64,000 nucleotides of DNA, from positions 11,360,501 to 11,424,500 of the forward strand of contig JAHQIY010000001.1 in NCBI GenBank assembly GCA_019054805.1, given 5' to 3'. Below, piece by piece: positions 36,877 through 47,503 of this stretch. The first letter of the stretch is position 1; each line of letters starts with the position of its first letter. The stretch is from Brachionus manjavacas. Its lineage: Eukaryota; Rotifera; Eurotatoria; Ploima; Brachionidae. The translations under genes were made by a program, and so were the position numbers. The notes beneath the pieces are model-generated. The model did not search any database. It had not been told where the DNA came from and was given only the letters and a program-made list of their open reading frames with translations.

Positions 36877-37750
36877 CAGAGTTGTTTAAAAGTCTCAAGT
36901 CAAGTCCAAGTCCGGACTTTTTTTTCAAAAGTCCGAGTCAAAGGCTTTTATTTTTTTTTCACGGTGAATAAAGTTCGCGCGATGCAAAACTTCCACATTA
37001 TCTCCAGATATGGATTTCGACCTCATTTTTGGATTCTACGTATTTGAAAACCTAGGTTTTGCCAAAATTTTAGGGGGGGTCAAAAATTTTTTTCTTTGGC
37101 TAGGGGGGTCTGAATCTTTACAGCCTTATGTAAAGTATATCTTATTTAAGCTTTTTTATCTCAGAATTTAATCAATCGAATCTACTAGATCGACACATTT
37201 TCTGATAGAGAATTAAATGCTCTATATTCTGATCTGGTTATCTTGAATATAAAATAAAAAAGTTGAAAATTTTTTCGGAAAAATTTTTACATTTTTTAAC
37301 TTTTTCGGGATCTACTTTTTTGCAAACCCCTTAACCTATATATTTTTATACAAATTCTGAAACTAGACAGAATTCTGAACAAAATGATTGTTTTACTTTT
37401 TTTATTTATTTAGTTTAAAAATTTTTAATATCGCTCAAAAAGAGTCCTTTTTTTTAAAAAAAAAATTTGAAAACTGTTTCCCATCTTCGCAAGTCTAGCT
37501 TACTAGCTTTTTGTAACTTTTATTATTATTCAAATAAATCTTTCTATTCTATTTTTCCATGAAGAGTAATTATTCAGGAAATGATAATTTTGCGGTCCCA
37601 TGTGGTTATTATGGAAGCCAAGCGAGTGATGGACTTTTTTTTTTTTTTAAATAAAATTCTTTGACTTGAACTTTTGAAAATAAAAAAAGTCCGCACTTTG
37701 GCTTTTTTTTAATGACTTGGACTTTAATTTGGGATCATTAAACAACTCTG
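36877..37750. mobile_element. Non-autonomous hAT-like transposon with intact ends and 8-bp target duplication
   Basis: An 874-bp element whose ends are inverted: it starts CAGAGTTGTTTAA and ends TTAAACAACTCTG. It is flanked by the perfect 8-bp direct repeat GTCTCAAA (36869-36876 and 37751-37758). An 8-bp duplication with CAG...CTG ends is the hallmark of hAT transposition. Sub-terminal repeats of AAGTC/GACTT are typical of transposase-binding sites. No transposase frame is visible, so it must have been moved in trans. Confidence 0.88.
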
Positions 37751-38229
37751 GTCTCAAATAGATACAAAATTTTTGTTGAAAAATTTAAACTTCAAAGCCA
37801 TTTCAAGACACTTTTCAGTGATAATTAATTTTGCCAACATTTTGATACTCAAATTTATAAATAAAAATGATAATTCGTTCACAAAAATTAATTTTGACAA
37901 GATTTTTGATATCCAAAGCCAAATTATCCATTAAAGAAAATCTTATTTTATTTAAAATTATCTGTTTTACTAATAGCTTTTCAAAAATATTTGCTATCTG
38001 TGAAAGGACCAATATTCGCCGATAGTTGTTACACTTAAAATAGCCACTCTTTCTAAGAGTAATTTCTTATTAGGAAAATGTGCTAAAAGCATCGCTTAGC
38101 AGTATGCATGTCACGATTCATAGAAATTAGAAGCTTCTAAATGCCGATATGGCATTTATCTCATTATTTACTAAATTTGTTTGATCATGATAAACAGAGC
38201 TTCGTTCAATTTAACTAGGCCAAGTTCCA

Positions 38230-38660
38230 AAATCCTGGTAAATATCAAATATAACTATGGTCCTTAAGAATACTTCTCCATGTCAGAACCCTAAAATCTA
38301 TCGTCCAATTAGTATGACAAGTAGTCTTGGAGAGCTACTTGAGCACATAATTTTCTCAAAAGCAGGGGCCCGCTAGGATCAGTAATTAGTCCACTTCTTT
38401 TGAGCATTTTCATAAATGACACACCAAAAAGAAACAATAAAAACTGCCAGTACTCTCTTTTTGCAATTGATTTGGCTTTTTTTATTGCTAACAAGAAAGG
38501 AAATCTCGCAAATATAATCAATAAGATTCTTTGGAAAATGTACCTATGTCTGTTGAAAAGTCATGTTACATGATCTTTAAATAATGAGGAAAAAGTTAAA
38601 TTCTTAGACATCAGTTTAGACTCAAAACTTACATTTGGTCCATCCAATGACGGATGAATT
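38230..38660 (+). pseudogene. Degenerate LINE reverse transcriptase fragment
   Basis: The plus strand encodes pieces of a non-LTR reverse transcriptase: an early motif (IYRPISMTSSLGELLEHI), then, after an internal deletion, GSVISPLLLSIFINDTP and FAIDLAFF, then KFLDISLDSKLTF. The catalytic FADD-type box has become FAID, and a stop interrupts the frame, so it is dead. Confidence 0.75.
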
Positions 38661-38714
38661 AAAATAGCAATGTAATCCAAGATAAAGCATAATAAAATAT
38701 CAATCAATATCAAT

Positions 38715-39245
38715 CAAATGGTAAAAAATGGTAAAAAATGGTAAAAATTGGTAAAAAATAGTAAAAATCGTAAAATGTCAAAATTACATTAAACATTTAA
38801 AAAAGGTTAAAATTAAAAATATAAAATAAAATTTTAATTAATTTAAATTAAAATCTAGATATTAATTAAAGTAATAGAAAATCAAGGAGGTTGGTCAAAC
38901 AATTAAAAAGCATTAAAACTATTTAAGATATTTTTTTTTAACGTTAACAATGTAAATAAAAAAAATTTTTGAATTTAATTTAAAATTTTAATTAATCATT
39001 TTTTACCATTTTTACCATTAAATTGATTACATTTTACCAAAATTTACGTAAATTATAGTAAATTTTTTTTTTCATTATTTAATTGAAGGAAAAAAAAATT
39101 CATTTTTTTTAAAAAAGTGACAGATTTTTTCAATTTTTTGGACATTTTTTTTTACATAAATTTACGTAAAATGATCGAAATTTACAATATTTTACGTAAA
39201 ATTCAGTAAATTTTCTATTTTTTATGTAAATTAACGAGAAAAAAT
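38715..39245. repeat. Low-complexity TTTAC/GTAAA region with a short tandem repeat
   Basis: Four to five tandem copies of GTAAAAAATG or near variants occur at about 38718-38770. They are followed by scattered TTTACGTAAA palindromes and TTTACC motifs to about 39245. No gene is seen. Confidence 0.6.
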
Positions 39246-39329
39246 TTCGAGACTCATTATTCTGTTGTTAATAAATTTTACTGAGACTACTAACCCAATA
39301 TAAAAAAATTTGGAGATAAATTCAATTAA

Positions 39330-40550
39330 TGCTTTTGCTTAACAAGAGATGGAGGTCTTCCTTAAGGGATACCAAAGTCTTTAGAGGTGCTTTATTGACC
39401 ACTATCTAGGAGGAGCGTGTATAAAATTAAAATTGAGTTAAGCTTATCAGATAAATGCAGCAAAGAAATACGATGTTGGATGCCTAGCTGATCCCAAACG
39501 CAAAGCAGAATACAAAGCTAAGAAAGAGTCTCCAAAAATTTGAACTCTGAGAGGAGTCGGATATACAGAAAAAATGTCAAGAAATTCGGGAAGTCAATTG
39601 CAAAATAGCAGAAGAGGTTCTGGGATTTGTAAAACACAAAAGAAAGAGATGGATATCCGATGAGACATGGACACTGATAGCCAAAAGAGGGGAAATCAAA
39701 GCGAAAATGCTTCAAGTAAAATCAAATCGCATTCGCGAGAAATTAGAAACGTCATTTGAAATGAAGAACAGACTTGTGAAGAAAGGATCAAGACATGATA
39801 AGAGAAACTATATAAACCAGTGACTAGTGAAGTGGAAGAAGCCAACTAAAAGGGGAACCTACAAATGCTACTCAAGATCACAAATGCGATATGTGGATCC
39901 TCACAGAAAAGAACAACATTAATGAAGGACAAACAAGTTCGTATCCTTACAACTGAAAGAAGCAAGCAAGGACAAATATGGGCTGAGCACTTTAGAGAAG
40001 TTCTAAAAAGACCAGATCCTAAAGAATCTGTATAACCTGAACCAGCTTGCACTGACCTCGAGATTGACAGAGAAGTGCCTAGCTTGCGATAAAGGCGATA
40101 AATGCTCTGAAGAAAAGAAAAACCCCAGGCATTGACGGAGTAACGGCAAAATCATCATAGGGATATTGCAAGACCTCTTCAGCAAGATATGGCTGCAAGA
40201 AATCAAACCAAAGGACTGGTCAAAAGGTCTATAAGCTCCCTAAGAAAGGTAATAAAATGATCTGTGACAGTAGGCGAAAAATAGCAAGCAAGGCGTTCTG
40301 CAGCATAATTCTGGAAAGAATCAGAAACTCCTTGGATGTTATACTTAGAGAAGAACAAGCAGGATTTAGACGAAGTAGAGGATGCATACACCTGATTTTT
40401 ACACTTAGGACTCTCATAGAACAAAGTCTGGAATGGAATGGAATGGAAAGATTTTGATAGCATACACAGAGAAACCTTATGGGCCATTTTAAGATCGTAT
40501 GGCCTAGCACAGAAGATAGTTAGCTTGATAAAACTCTTTTAAGAGAACCT
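39330..40550 (+). pseudogene. Degenerate LINE: inter-domain linker and first half of reverse transcriptase
   Basis: Several frame-shifted plus-strand segments match an invertebrate endonuclease/reverse transcriptase ORF2. They include KRKRWISDETWTLIAKRG in the linker, TPGIDGVTAK at the RT start, LREEQAGFRRSRGC, and DFDSIHRETLWAILRSYGL, where the normal pattern is DFEKAFDSVHR. Stops and frameshifts are frequent. The short minus-strand frames across it are shadows. It resembles RTE-type elements, but the clade cannot be fixed by eye. Confidence 0.8.
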
Positions 40551-41039
40551 TTTTCTACCATACTTAATGTTATGTATTTTTACCAAAAATAATCAAAAAA
40601 AAATTTAAAATTCAGAATAAAAATAACAAAATTTAACATTTTGTACTCTTTCTATCAAAATTAAATCGATCTATCATTCTATATAAAATTTTTTTTTAAT
40701 TTTTTGATTTTGTTAACACTAAAACAAATTACCCTAAAAATATATTAAACATTTATTTTTAAAATAACTGCTAACAATTGAAATAAAAATTTTGTTTAAT
40801 ATAATAGAACATATTTTACAACAATTTTTTCTCCACGCTTCATTATCCCAAAAAATAATAATTCTTTGCTCCCTATTAATAGATCAAAGAAAATATTAAA
40901 TTTTAAAAATGAATTCCATTTTGGTATTCTATTTTTTAATTTACTGTTAATCATTTCTCCACTAATTGTGAATAAATGCTGAAGTTTGTCATCCTGCCTT
41001 CTTCAACGGTAATTTTACATAAATTTACCGTATTCTGAA

Positions 41040-41796
41040 CTTGTCATGGGTGATTCCGAAGACAGCAGCACTCTGAAATATGTCGAAACCGAAAAAGACC
41101 TCGGAGTTACACTCTCACGTAACCTGAAATTCTCCACCTACATTAGAATCCAGGCAAACAAGGCTACCGCCATCTTCGGACAGCTCAAGAGAACATTTAG
41201 GTACTGGAACGTCGACACGTGCAGGATCCTCTACTGTGCTTTCGTCATACTCCACCTTGAGTACGCAGCAGCAGTCTGGTCTCCTCACAGCAAGAAGGAC
41301 ATCAAAATCCTCGAATCTGGAGCAATCCTCCAAGTTAGCTCGCTGCTGAAGCTATGCTGCAGCAGCGAGCTAACAGAGCGAGCTAACAGAGTTTTCAGCC
41401 TTTCTATTTATCTTTTTCTTTACCTGTAATGTTCTCTATAATCCTATGTTACATCTATAATGTCTCTATAAATTCTTTTTTCTTAATCAATTGTACCTTT
41501 ATATGTAATTACTCATCTCTTATTAGTTTTTTATACTATTTCAAAATTATTTAATTGATTTTTTATTAATTTCTAATTTATGACAAATTTTTTGAATTAC
41601 TTTAAATCTACTTAACTCATCAATCTTAATAATCTCTCGTATTTGTCTTGTACCTCAGTTTCGTCTCTGTAACTTTTATTGTAGTTCCTTAATTTATCCC
41701 CCGATTTTTGCGTAATTATCTACCATAGATGGCTTCCGAATAAGCCATCTCCGCAAGCTCGCTTGCTGTAGCTCTTGATTATTATTATTATTATGT
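41040..41796 (+). mobile_element. 3' end of a LINE with terminal hairpins and ATT tail
   Basis: The C-terminal part of a reverse transcriptase frame (41046-41330; EKDLGVTLSRNLKFS, LKRTFRYWN, LEYAAAVWSPHSKKDI) is followed by a 3' untranslated segment. Near its end are two perfect hairpins (AGATGGCTT/AAGCCATCT at 41727-41750 and GCAAGC/GCTTGC just after) and an (ATT)n tail at 41778-41794. A short 3' repeat after a stem-loop is typical of CR1/Jockey-like LINEs. At 41332-41371 a 15-bp inverted repeat interrupts the coding region. Confidence 0.75.
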
Positions 41797-41892
41797 ACCA
41801 AAGGCTAAAACTAATGAGAACTTGGTTAAAATAGGAATTATTATATTTGAGTTAAACATTCAAAATTCTTTTAAAAATGTATTTGTATACTC

Positions 41893-41950
41893 CAGAGTTG
41901 TTTTTAAGTCACAAGTTAAGTCTATAATTTGACTATAGGTTATTTGTTCA
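41893..41950. mobile_element. Solo end of the hAT-like MITE family
   Basis: CAGAGTTGTTTTTAAGTCAC followed by AAGTTAAGTC matches the end of the element at 36877-37750. No partner end or target duplication was found nearby. Confidence 0.5.
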
Positions 41951-42259
41951 AAATCAATCCTTAAATTTTTAAAGCTTTTTTTCTTTTCTTTTTGGCTTAT
42001 AATTCATTTTGCCGCAGAAAAATCGTAAAAATTGAATAATTGAAAATTAAATTGATCATCAATATAATTTTTTAGTAAAAATTTTATTTATTTTAAAATA
42101 TTTTGGAGTGGATTTTCGAGGGTATGGAACTAAGTCCTCTATTTCTACCTCATGTTTGGAATAACAAAATGGTATTGAGAATTTTTTTGCATTTAGAAAA
42201 AATAAAATGTTTTGTTAACTTTTGTAATAAAAAAAAAACATAGAATATTTAACAAATTT

Positions 42260-44551
42260 CTAATTTATCATAAAAACATCCCTCAGATAAAATTTACAAT
42301 AGTCTCTACCAACATCACCATACTTTAATTTACTAAGCTTAAACGGATGATAAAACACTTCATAACTATCATATGCATTAAAATTCAAGGGAGCTCTATT
42401 CCATACATATCGGCCCTTGATTATTTGAAGGCTGTTATTACTCTCAATTCCTGCAAGTATATTTGGCACAGCTATTTCTAAAAATGTGTCATATTTCCTG
42501 AACATTCGGGATAGAAATGAAAAATCAAAAAATTTATATCCCGGAACATAAAATATATCCGAACCACATTTCTTGATCCTTCTCAATTTATTTGTACTGT
42601 CTAAATCCTGATTTTGGTCAATTGTTTTAAAATAATTTTTTATAATGCTTATCTGATTTTTAGGTGAAGATTTGTTATTAGCAATTTGTTCCATGTTCTT
42701 CCAAGTTTTCAGCAAGTTTGGAAAACCTTTGATCGAATGACCCCATCCTTTCAAAGGCCTGTTTGGATCTATTTTTAATATCAAATCAAGCGGAAACCAT
42801 ACTTTATTTGCATTTAGCTTTCTCAAATTCCAGTATTTCAAAAAAACATCATCACTCAGAAGAAGAAAACCTTGTGTTTTGTAGCCCATTTCAATTGCTT
42901 TATTCATACAAAAATAATGATATCTGCCACCATACGAACTGACTATTTCAATGAAAGTAAAATAGTCGAATTTTTTTCTTTCTTGCTGAGCAAAATTTAA
43001 CTTATCTATTAATTTCGATCCGCAAAAAATTAAATTTCTAAATCTATTACGGTACAAATGAGACAATGAAATAATATTTTCAACAATAGGCTCGTGGTTA
43101 AATGTGACAATAATTGAATAATTTTCTCTCCTGGGTATTTGTTTATTTGTGTTGGTCAAGTTAAATCCAAATTTTTTGCACATTGTTTCAAAATATGAAA
43201 ATGATTCAGCCATTTCTGTGGCAATGAAAGATACATTTTTATTGTAGTTAATTAATTCAATAGGTGTTTGAAATTCGGGAGAATATCTTACTCTAGTAAA
43301 GTCAAAATTTCCCAAATGATAGTGGAATCTAATAAAATGACTAGAGTGTTTATTCTCGAAATTAACAATATTCGGTTCCTTGTATCCAACAGATTTTAGG
43401 TCAAATATCCAGTTTTTTATTGATTTGATTTCTGATTTAGCCCAAAAATCTCTCTGGGCCATATCTGTAGTCAATTGAATCATACAATCATAAAATTGCG
43501 AGTGAGTACATTTCCATTCAAATAAAAATTCTATCAGTTCTTTTGTTTTCAAATACATGGAATTTTCTTGCTCAAAATCTTTTAAATAAGAGTGAGCATT
43601 TCTTAGTTGATAAGCATTGGGTCCATTGAAAGAAACAGTTTGGTTCAGTAGCCACATTAAACGCTGTGCCCAGTAAGATCTCCAAATATCTGTGAGCCGA
43701 AAAGAAACAGTATTTGGCAAATACAAACTCCAAAATCCGTCGTAACTAATTAATGTATTTTGAGAGTTGTATGGAGACATTTTGTAAAGTGGTATTTGAA
43801 ATGATGGTGCACTGTCATCAAAATAGATATCTATTTGTTCATCTTTTAGCTTTTTAGTTAGTCGAAATATTGCATCAATATCTGGATCTCCATTTACTAC
43901 ACCTTGCTGCACGATTGAGGTTTTAATCGCACCTAACAAATAGCTATTGTTGTGGGTATTTTTAATTTCATCTAGTGGAAAGCCTCTAGGCCATATTAAA
44001 GGCTGACCAAAATGGGCATAGGGATTTATTATTCGATCTGTAACCGTATGATCATAAACAAGACCAGTGTAAAATTTATCAAAATTAAAGTATGATTCAA
44101 GATCAATTGTTGGTGCATTGTCATCATCTGTATCATAAATAAATTGAGCTCCGTTTTTTATGGCGTATAAATAGCCAATGTTCTTTCTTGTGTAGGAATT
44201 AAGTGGAGTTGTATAATATGATCTGAAATCAAGATTTTTTTGGCTATCTATTGATAAGAACCGTGCATTTTTAAGGTACCAGGAGTTGTTTGTTTTTTCA
44301 TCTCCTATAACTAGTAGTTTAAACCCAGGAATCTCCGAGAGAGCCTTACATTGTTTAGTAGGCGCTGAAATTGATGTAACAATGATCCATTTTTTAATTG
44401 ATTGAACTTTTAGTGGAAATAACTTTTCAAAATTTATCTTGGAATTTTCATTAAATCCATAGGAATCGGATCTCCCGAAATAAATTAAATAAGCTATCCA
44501 AGCTAAGATACCAATTATAAGAATTATTCTAAATGATGCTTTCTTTTGCAT
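42260..44551 (-). CDS. STELLO/DUF288-type two-domain glycosyltransferase
   Basis: Uninterrupted 763-aa type II membrane protein: a short cytosolic tail, one transmembrane helix (about 9-25) and a long lumenal part, as expected for a Golgi enzyme. The N-terminal half matches the DUF288/STELLO family, including WIIVTSISAPT, SYTRKNIGYLYAI, the metal-binding DTDDDN (about 140-145), QQGVVNGDPDIDAIFRL and FRLTDIWRSYWAQRLMW. The C-terminal half holds a second glycosyltransferase-like domain beginning near SIIVTFNHEP, with SDD at about 567-568. Substrate and product are not known for such animal proteins. I chose the ATG at 44551 because the 60 nt before it, although open, contain a pyrimidine-rich tract ending in TTTTAG (44578-44579), a splice acceptor. 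An upstream ATG at 44611 would add 20 residues. It has no introns, unlike its neighbours CAND1 and ABCA. Confidence 0.85.
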   Translation of the reverse strand: MQKKASFRIILIIGILAWIAYLIYFGRSDSYGFNENSKINFEKLFPLKVQSIKKWIIVTSISAPTKQCKALSEIPGFKLLVIGDEKTNNSWYLKNARFLSIDSQKNLDFRSYYTTPLNSYTRKNIGYLYAIKNGAQFIYDTDDDNAPTIDLESYFNFDKFYTGLVYDHTVTDRIINPYAHFGQPLIWPRGFPLDEIKNTHNNSYLLGAIKTSIVQQGVVNGDPDIDAIFRLTKKLKDEQIDIYFDDSAPSFQIPLYKMSPYNSQNTLISYDGFWSLYLPNTVSFRLTDIWRSYWAQRLMWLLNQTVSFNGPNAYQLRNAHSYLKDFEQENSMYLKTKELIEFLFEWKCTHSQFYDCMIQLTTDMAQRDFWAKSEIKSIKNWIFDLKSVGYKEPNIVNFENKHSSHFIRFHYHLGNFDFTRVRYSPEFQTPIELINYNKNVSFIATEMAESFSYFETMCKKFGFNLTNTNKQIPRRENYSIIVTFNHEPIVENIISLSHLYRNRFRNLIFCGSKLIDKLNFAQQERKKFDYFTFIEIVSSYGGRYHYFCMNKAIEMGYKTQGFLLLSDDVFLKYWNLRKLNANKVWFPLDLILKIDPNRPLKGWGHSIKGFPNLLKTWKNMEQIANNKSSPKNQISIIKNYFKTIDQNQDLDSTNKLRRIKKCGSDIFYVPGYKFFDFSFLSRMFRKYDTFLEIAVPNILAGIESNNSLQIIKGRYVWNRAPLNFNAYDSYEVFYHPFKLSKLKYGDVGRDYCKFYLRDVFMIN

Positions 44552-45413
44552 TTTTTTTGAATAATTTTTAATTTTCCTAAAAGAAAATAAAAATATTAGA
44601 AAACAGACCAAGAAAAACTCGTTTGAAAAAAGTTTCTAATTCATTCGGAAAATAAAAAGCATTTGTATTTCCATAAAGAAAACACTAAGAAAAGCACCAT
44701 CTTCAATTAAATTTCAATATCAATTAAATTAAATTTGTTTTTCAATTAAATATGAAAAATTTTAAAAAATACATAGAAAAGATACAAAAATTTGTTTTTT
44801 CTTAATTGGATGTAAATAAAATTTCCAGTTGATTAGATGTTCTAAATGTTATTTAAATATTTCTTAACTTAAAATTAGAAAAATGACTTTTTATGTTAAT
44901 TAATCAATCCATATAAAGGAATAAATTTTTATTAATTTAATTAAAGTAAAATTAAAGTTGATAAATTGAAATGCCGCTCTAAAAAAAATCGAAAATATCA
45001 ATAAAACTAAATTTTTTTTAATTCAAGTTTAAGAATTCTACTAAAAATATCTATCAATTTGGATAAAATCCTTGTATTTGGCAAATATCAATTTTGCAAT
45101 AAAATCAATTTTTGTATAAATATTGATTTTATACAAAAAAATTGAATTCCTAAATTTTTAATATAATAATTTTTTTATTAAATTTAAAAAAAAATGTATT
45201 TATTTATTTTATTCAAAAATAAATAAATATTAAAATAAAAATTATTACCGTTTAATTCATTTCGTAGCTCTTATTTAGTAATTTTAGAGGCCAAAAATAA
45301 TTAATAAATGAGTCCAAAGTAGTAATTAAATATCTGATAATTAATTATTGAGTCCAAAATAATTATGAGCCCGTTTCAGTAATAGAATGAGCCCATTTAA
45401 ATTATTCCAAAAA

Positions 45414-45546
45414 CAAATTATCTAATGTAATAATCAAAATATCTTCTTCTGTAACAAAAAAAATTAAGAAAAAAACAAAATTTTTAACAAGCTTTTTTCT
45501 AAGCAAATTATCTTAATAATTGATTTTACATCAAATTGGCATTTTT
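45414..45546. repeat. Dispersed repeat, copy A
   Basis: About 130 bp that is closely similar, in direct orientation, to 62398-62540. Both contain TAATAATCAAAATATCT, CTGTAAC, TTTAACAAGCTTTTTT and GATTTTACATCAAATTGGCA. This is an unidentified interspersed element. Confidence 0.7.
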
Positions 45547-45889
45547 ATTCCAAAAGCAAAAAAAACTATAGTGCGACAATAATTTTGACATAAATTCCAT
45601 TTTGTAAGGAATAACAAAAAAATTTTAAATATTTTAATGAAAGATTATGAACATCAAAAACAGACAAAACTTTTTAAAAATAACTTATATTAAACTTATT
45701 ATTTTAGATGCAATATTTAGCAATTTTAATTCACCTGGAACAATTAAATCTTTTGAAAAAAAATAATTAGTCAAATCAGAAGACTAAATTATTAGATTTA
45801 TTTCTTTTTATTACTGCAATAACTATAAAACCTCGGTTTGAGTTCAAAAATTTATAAAATATATTTATCATATATTAGGTAACAGTGTG

Positions 45890-47095
45890 AATGAAATACT
45901 GAATATTAGACTTCTCAAAGGCTTTTGATACTGTACCGCATCAACGACTTCTTTATAAACTACGTGGTTATATGTTAGGTGAGAAGATAGTAAGGTGGTT
46001 CGAAGACTTTTTGAGGATGAGAATTCAGCGAGTTGTACCTGGCGATGGAGTTTCTAGATGATCAGAGGTACTAAGTGGAGTTCTGCAAGGGTCTGTGCTT
46101 GGACCCCTTCTATTTGTTCTGTACCTAAATGACCTCCCTGACTGCGTTTCAAATAGAATGGAATTGTATGCAGATAACTCAAAAATACTCGGCATAGTTT
46201 ATGAAAGAGCGATGTAACAGAAAGATCTGGATGCAGCATGTCAATGGATAGAGGTTTGGCGTATGGGACTGTGTGCTGACAAATGTAAAGTAATGCATTT
46301 CGGCAGACTAAATGCAAGGCATAAATGTAAACAAAAAAGCAACCTAAATGTTAGACTAGCGACCACAGAGTGAGAGAAGGACCTTGGAGTGATGGTCTCA
46401 TCAGATTTAAAGTGGACACGCCAGGTGAAAAGTGATTGTGCGAAAGCGAGTAGAGTACTTGGAAGGCTAAAGCGAACGTTTACAAGTAGAAAGGAAAGGC
46501 TGTGGGTAAGATTGTATATAACCATGGTGAGACCCCACGTAGACTATGCAGTGCAGGTTTGGAATCCAAGTATAAAAAGAGATGTGAATGCGTTAGAAAA
46601 GGTGCAAGAGAGGGCAATAAAAATACCTTTGTCTCAATAAAGATACATGTTGTAAAAAATGAGGCTGAAAAAATTAGGACTGATAAAGCTGAGTGAAAGA
46701 AGAGTGAGAGGGGACTTGATTGAAATGTACAAATTAGTGAATGGAATAGAAAAGGTAGGTCTGGTAAAGAATCTGGTGAATAGATCAGAAAACAAGGGTC
46801 CTGCCGGGGCGTTAAGAGGAATTAGCATCAGAGTCCCAGAGAGAGAGTTTCCCAGCTCAAATTAGAAACGATTTTGCAGCTGCAGTAAGCGCCAGACATT
46901 AATTTTTCTCAAATAGAGTAGTTCCGCATTGGAATAAGTTGCCAGACAATGTGGTGAAATTAAAGTCAACTGCTAATTTTAAAATTGCTTTAGACAAGGT
47001 CAATGGGATCTGCTATTACAGGTCTACACGGCCAATTGGTGGTGATGGGCTCAGACACTCTGCATGCTAGGTGTCGCAGCAAGAACTACTGATAC
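45890..47095 (+). pseudogene. Degenerate LINE reverse transcriptase to its 3' end
   Basis: The plus strand reads through a non-LTR reverse transcriptase with stops and frameshifts. Visible motifs are LDFSKAFDTVPHQRLLYKL, GVLQGSVLGPLLFVLYLNDL, a YADNSKIL box where the catalytic YADD has lost its second aspartate, KDLGVMVSSDLKW, YITMVRPHVDYAVQVWNP, and the C-terminal NRVVPHWNKLPDNVV. The type is CR1/Jockey/Rex-like. It lies between the glycosyltransferase and CAND1 genes and is dead. Confidence 0.85.
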
Positions 47096-47503
47096 TACTA
47101 TAAATAATTTTCAACAAATTTTTTATATTTTTTTTATATAGATGAGTCTGTGAGGAAATTTAATCTTTCGAAGTTTTAATTGAATTTTTTTCATCCTTTA
47201 ACGATTGATTTTATTTAATTTTTTAAATATTTTTTCAAATTGGTACATAAGCTCTTTTCAAATTTAGTTTCTAAATGTCTTTCAAAATCTTAATTATTAT
47301 TATTAAAAAAAAATTTCAAATAATTTTATTATTTTATTTATTAAAAATTTTTAATTTAAGATTCGATTTTAGAAATCCTTATATATCACCTTTAATTCTA
47401 AAAATAATGTTGAACATAAAATGGAATCGAGAAAAAAAATCAAAATCTCTTAAATATTAAGTATGGTAAACCAGAACAAAAGTTGTACATAATATCAAAG
47501 CTT

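Noticed and set aside
38718-38770. Regular GTAAAAAATG units, CRISPR-like at first glance
   Set aside because: Units are contiguous with no spacers, in a eukaryotic genome. It is a simple tandem repeat.
44552-44611. Upstream ATG extending the glycosyltransferase by 20 residues
   Set aside because: The extension is translated pyrimidine tract leading into a TTTTAG acceptor. The internal ATG gives a standard type II membrane N terminus.
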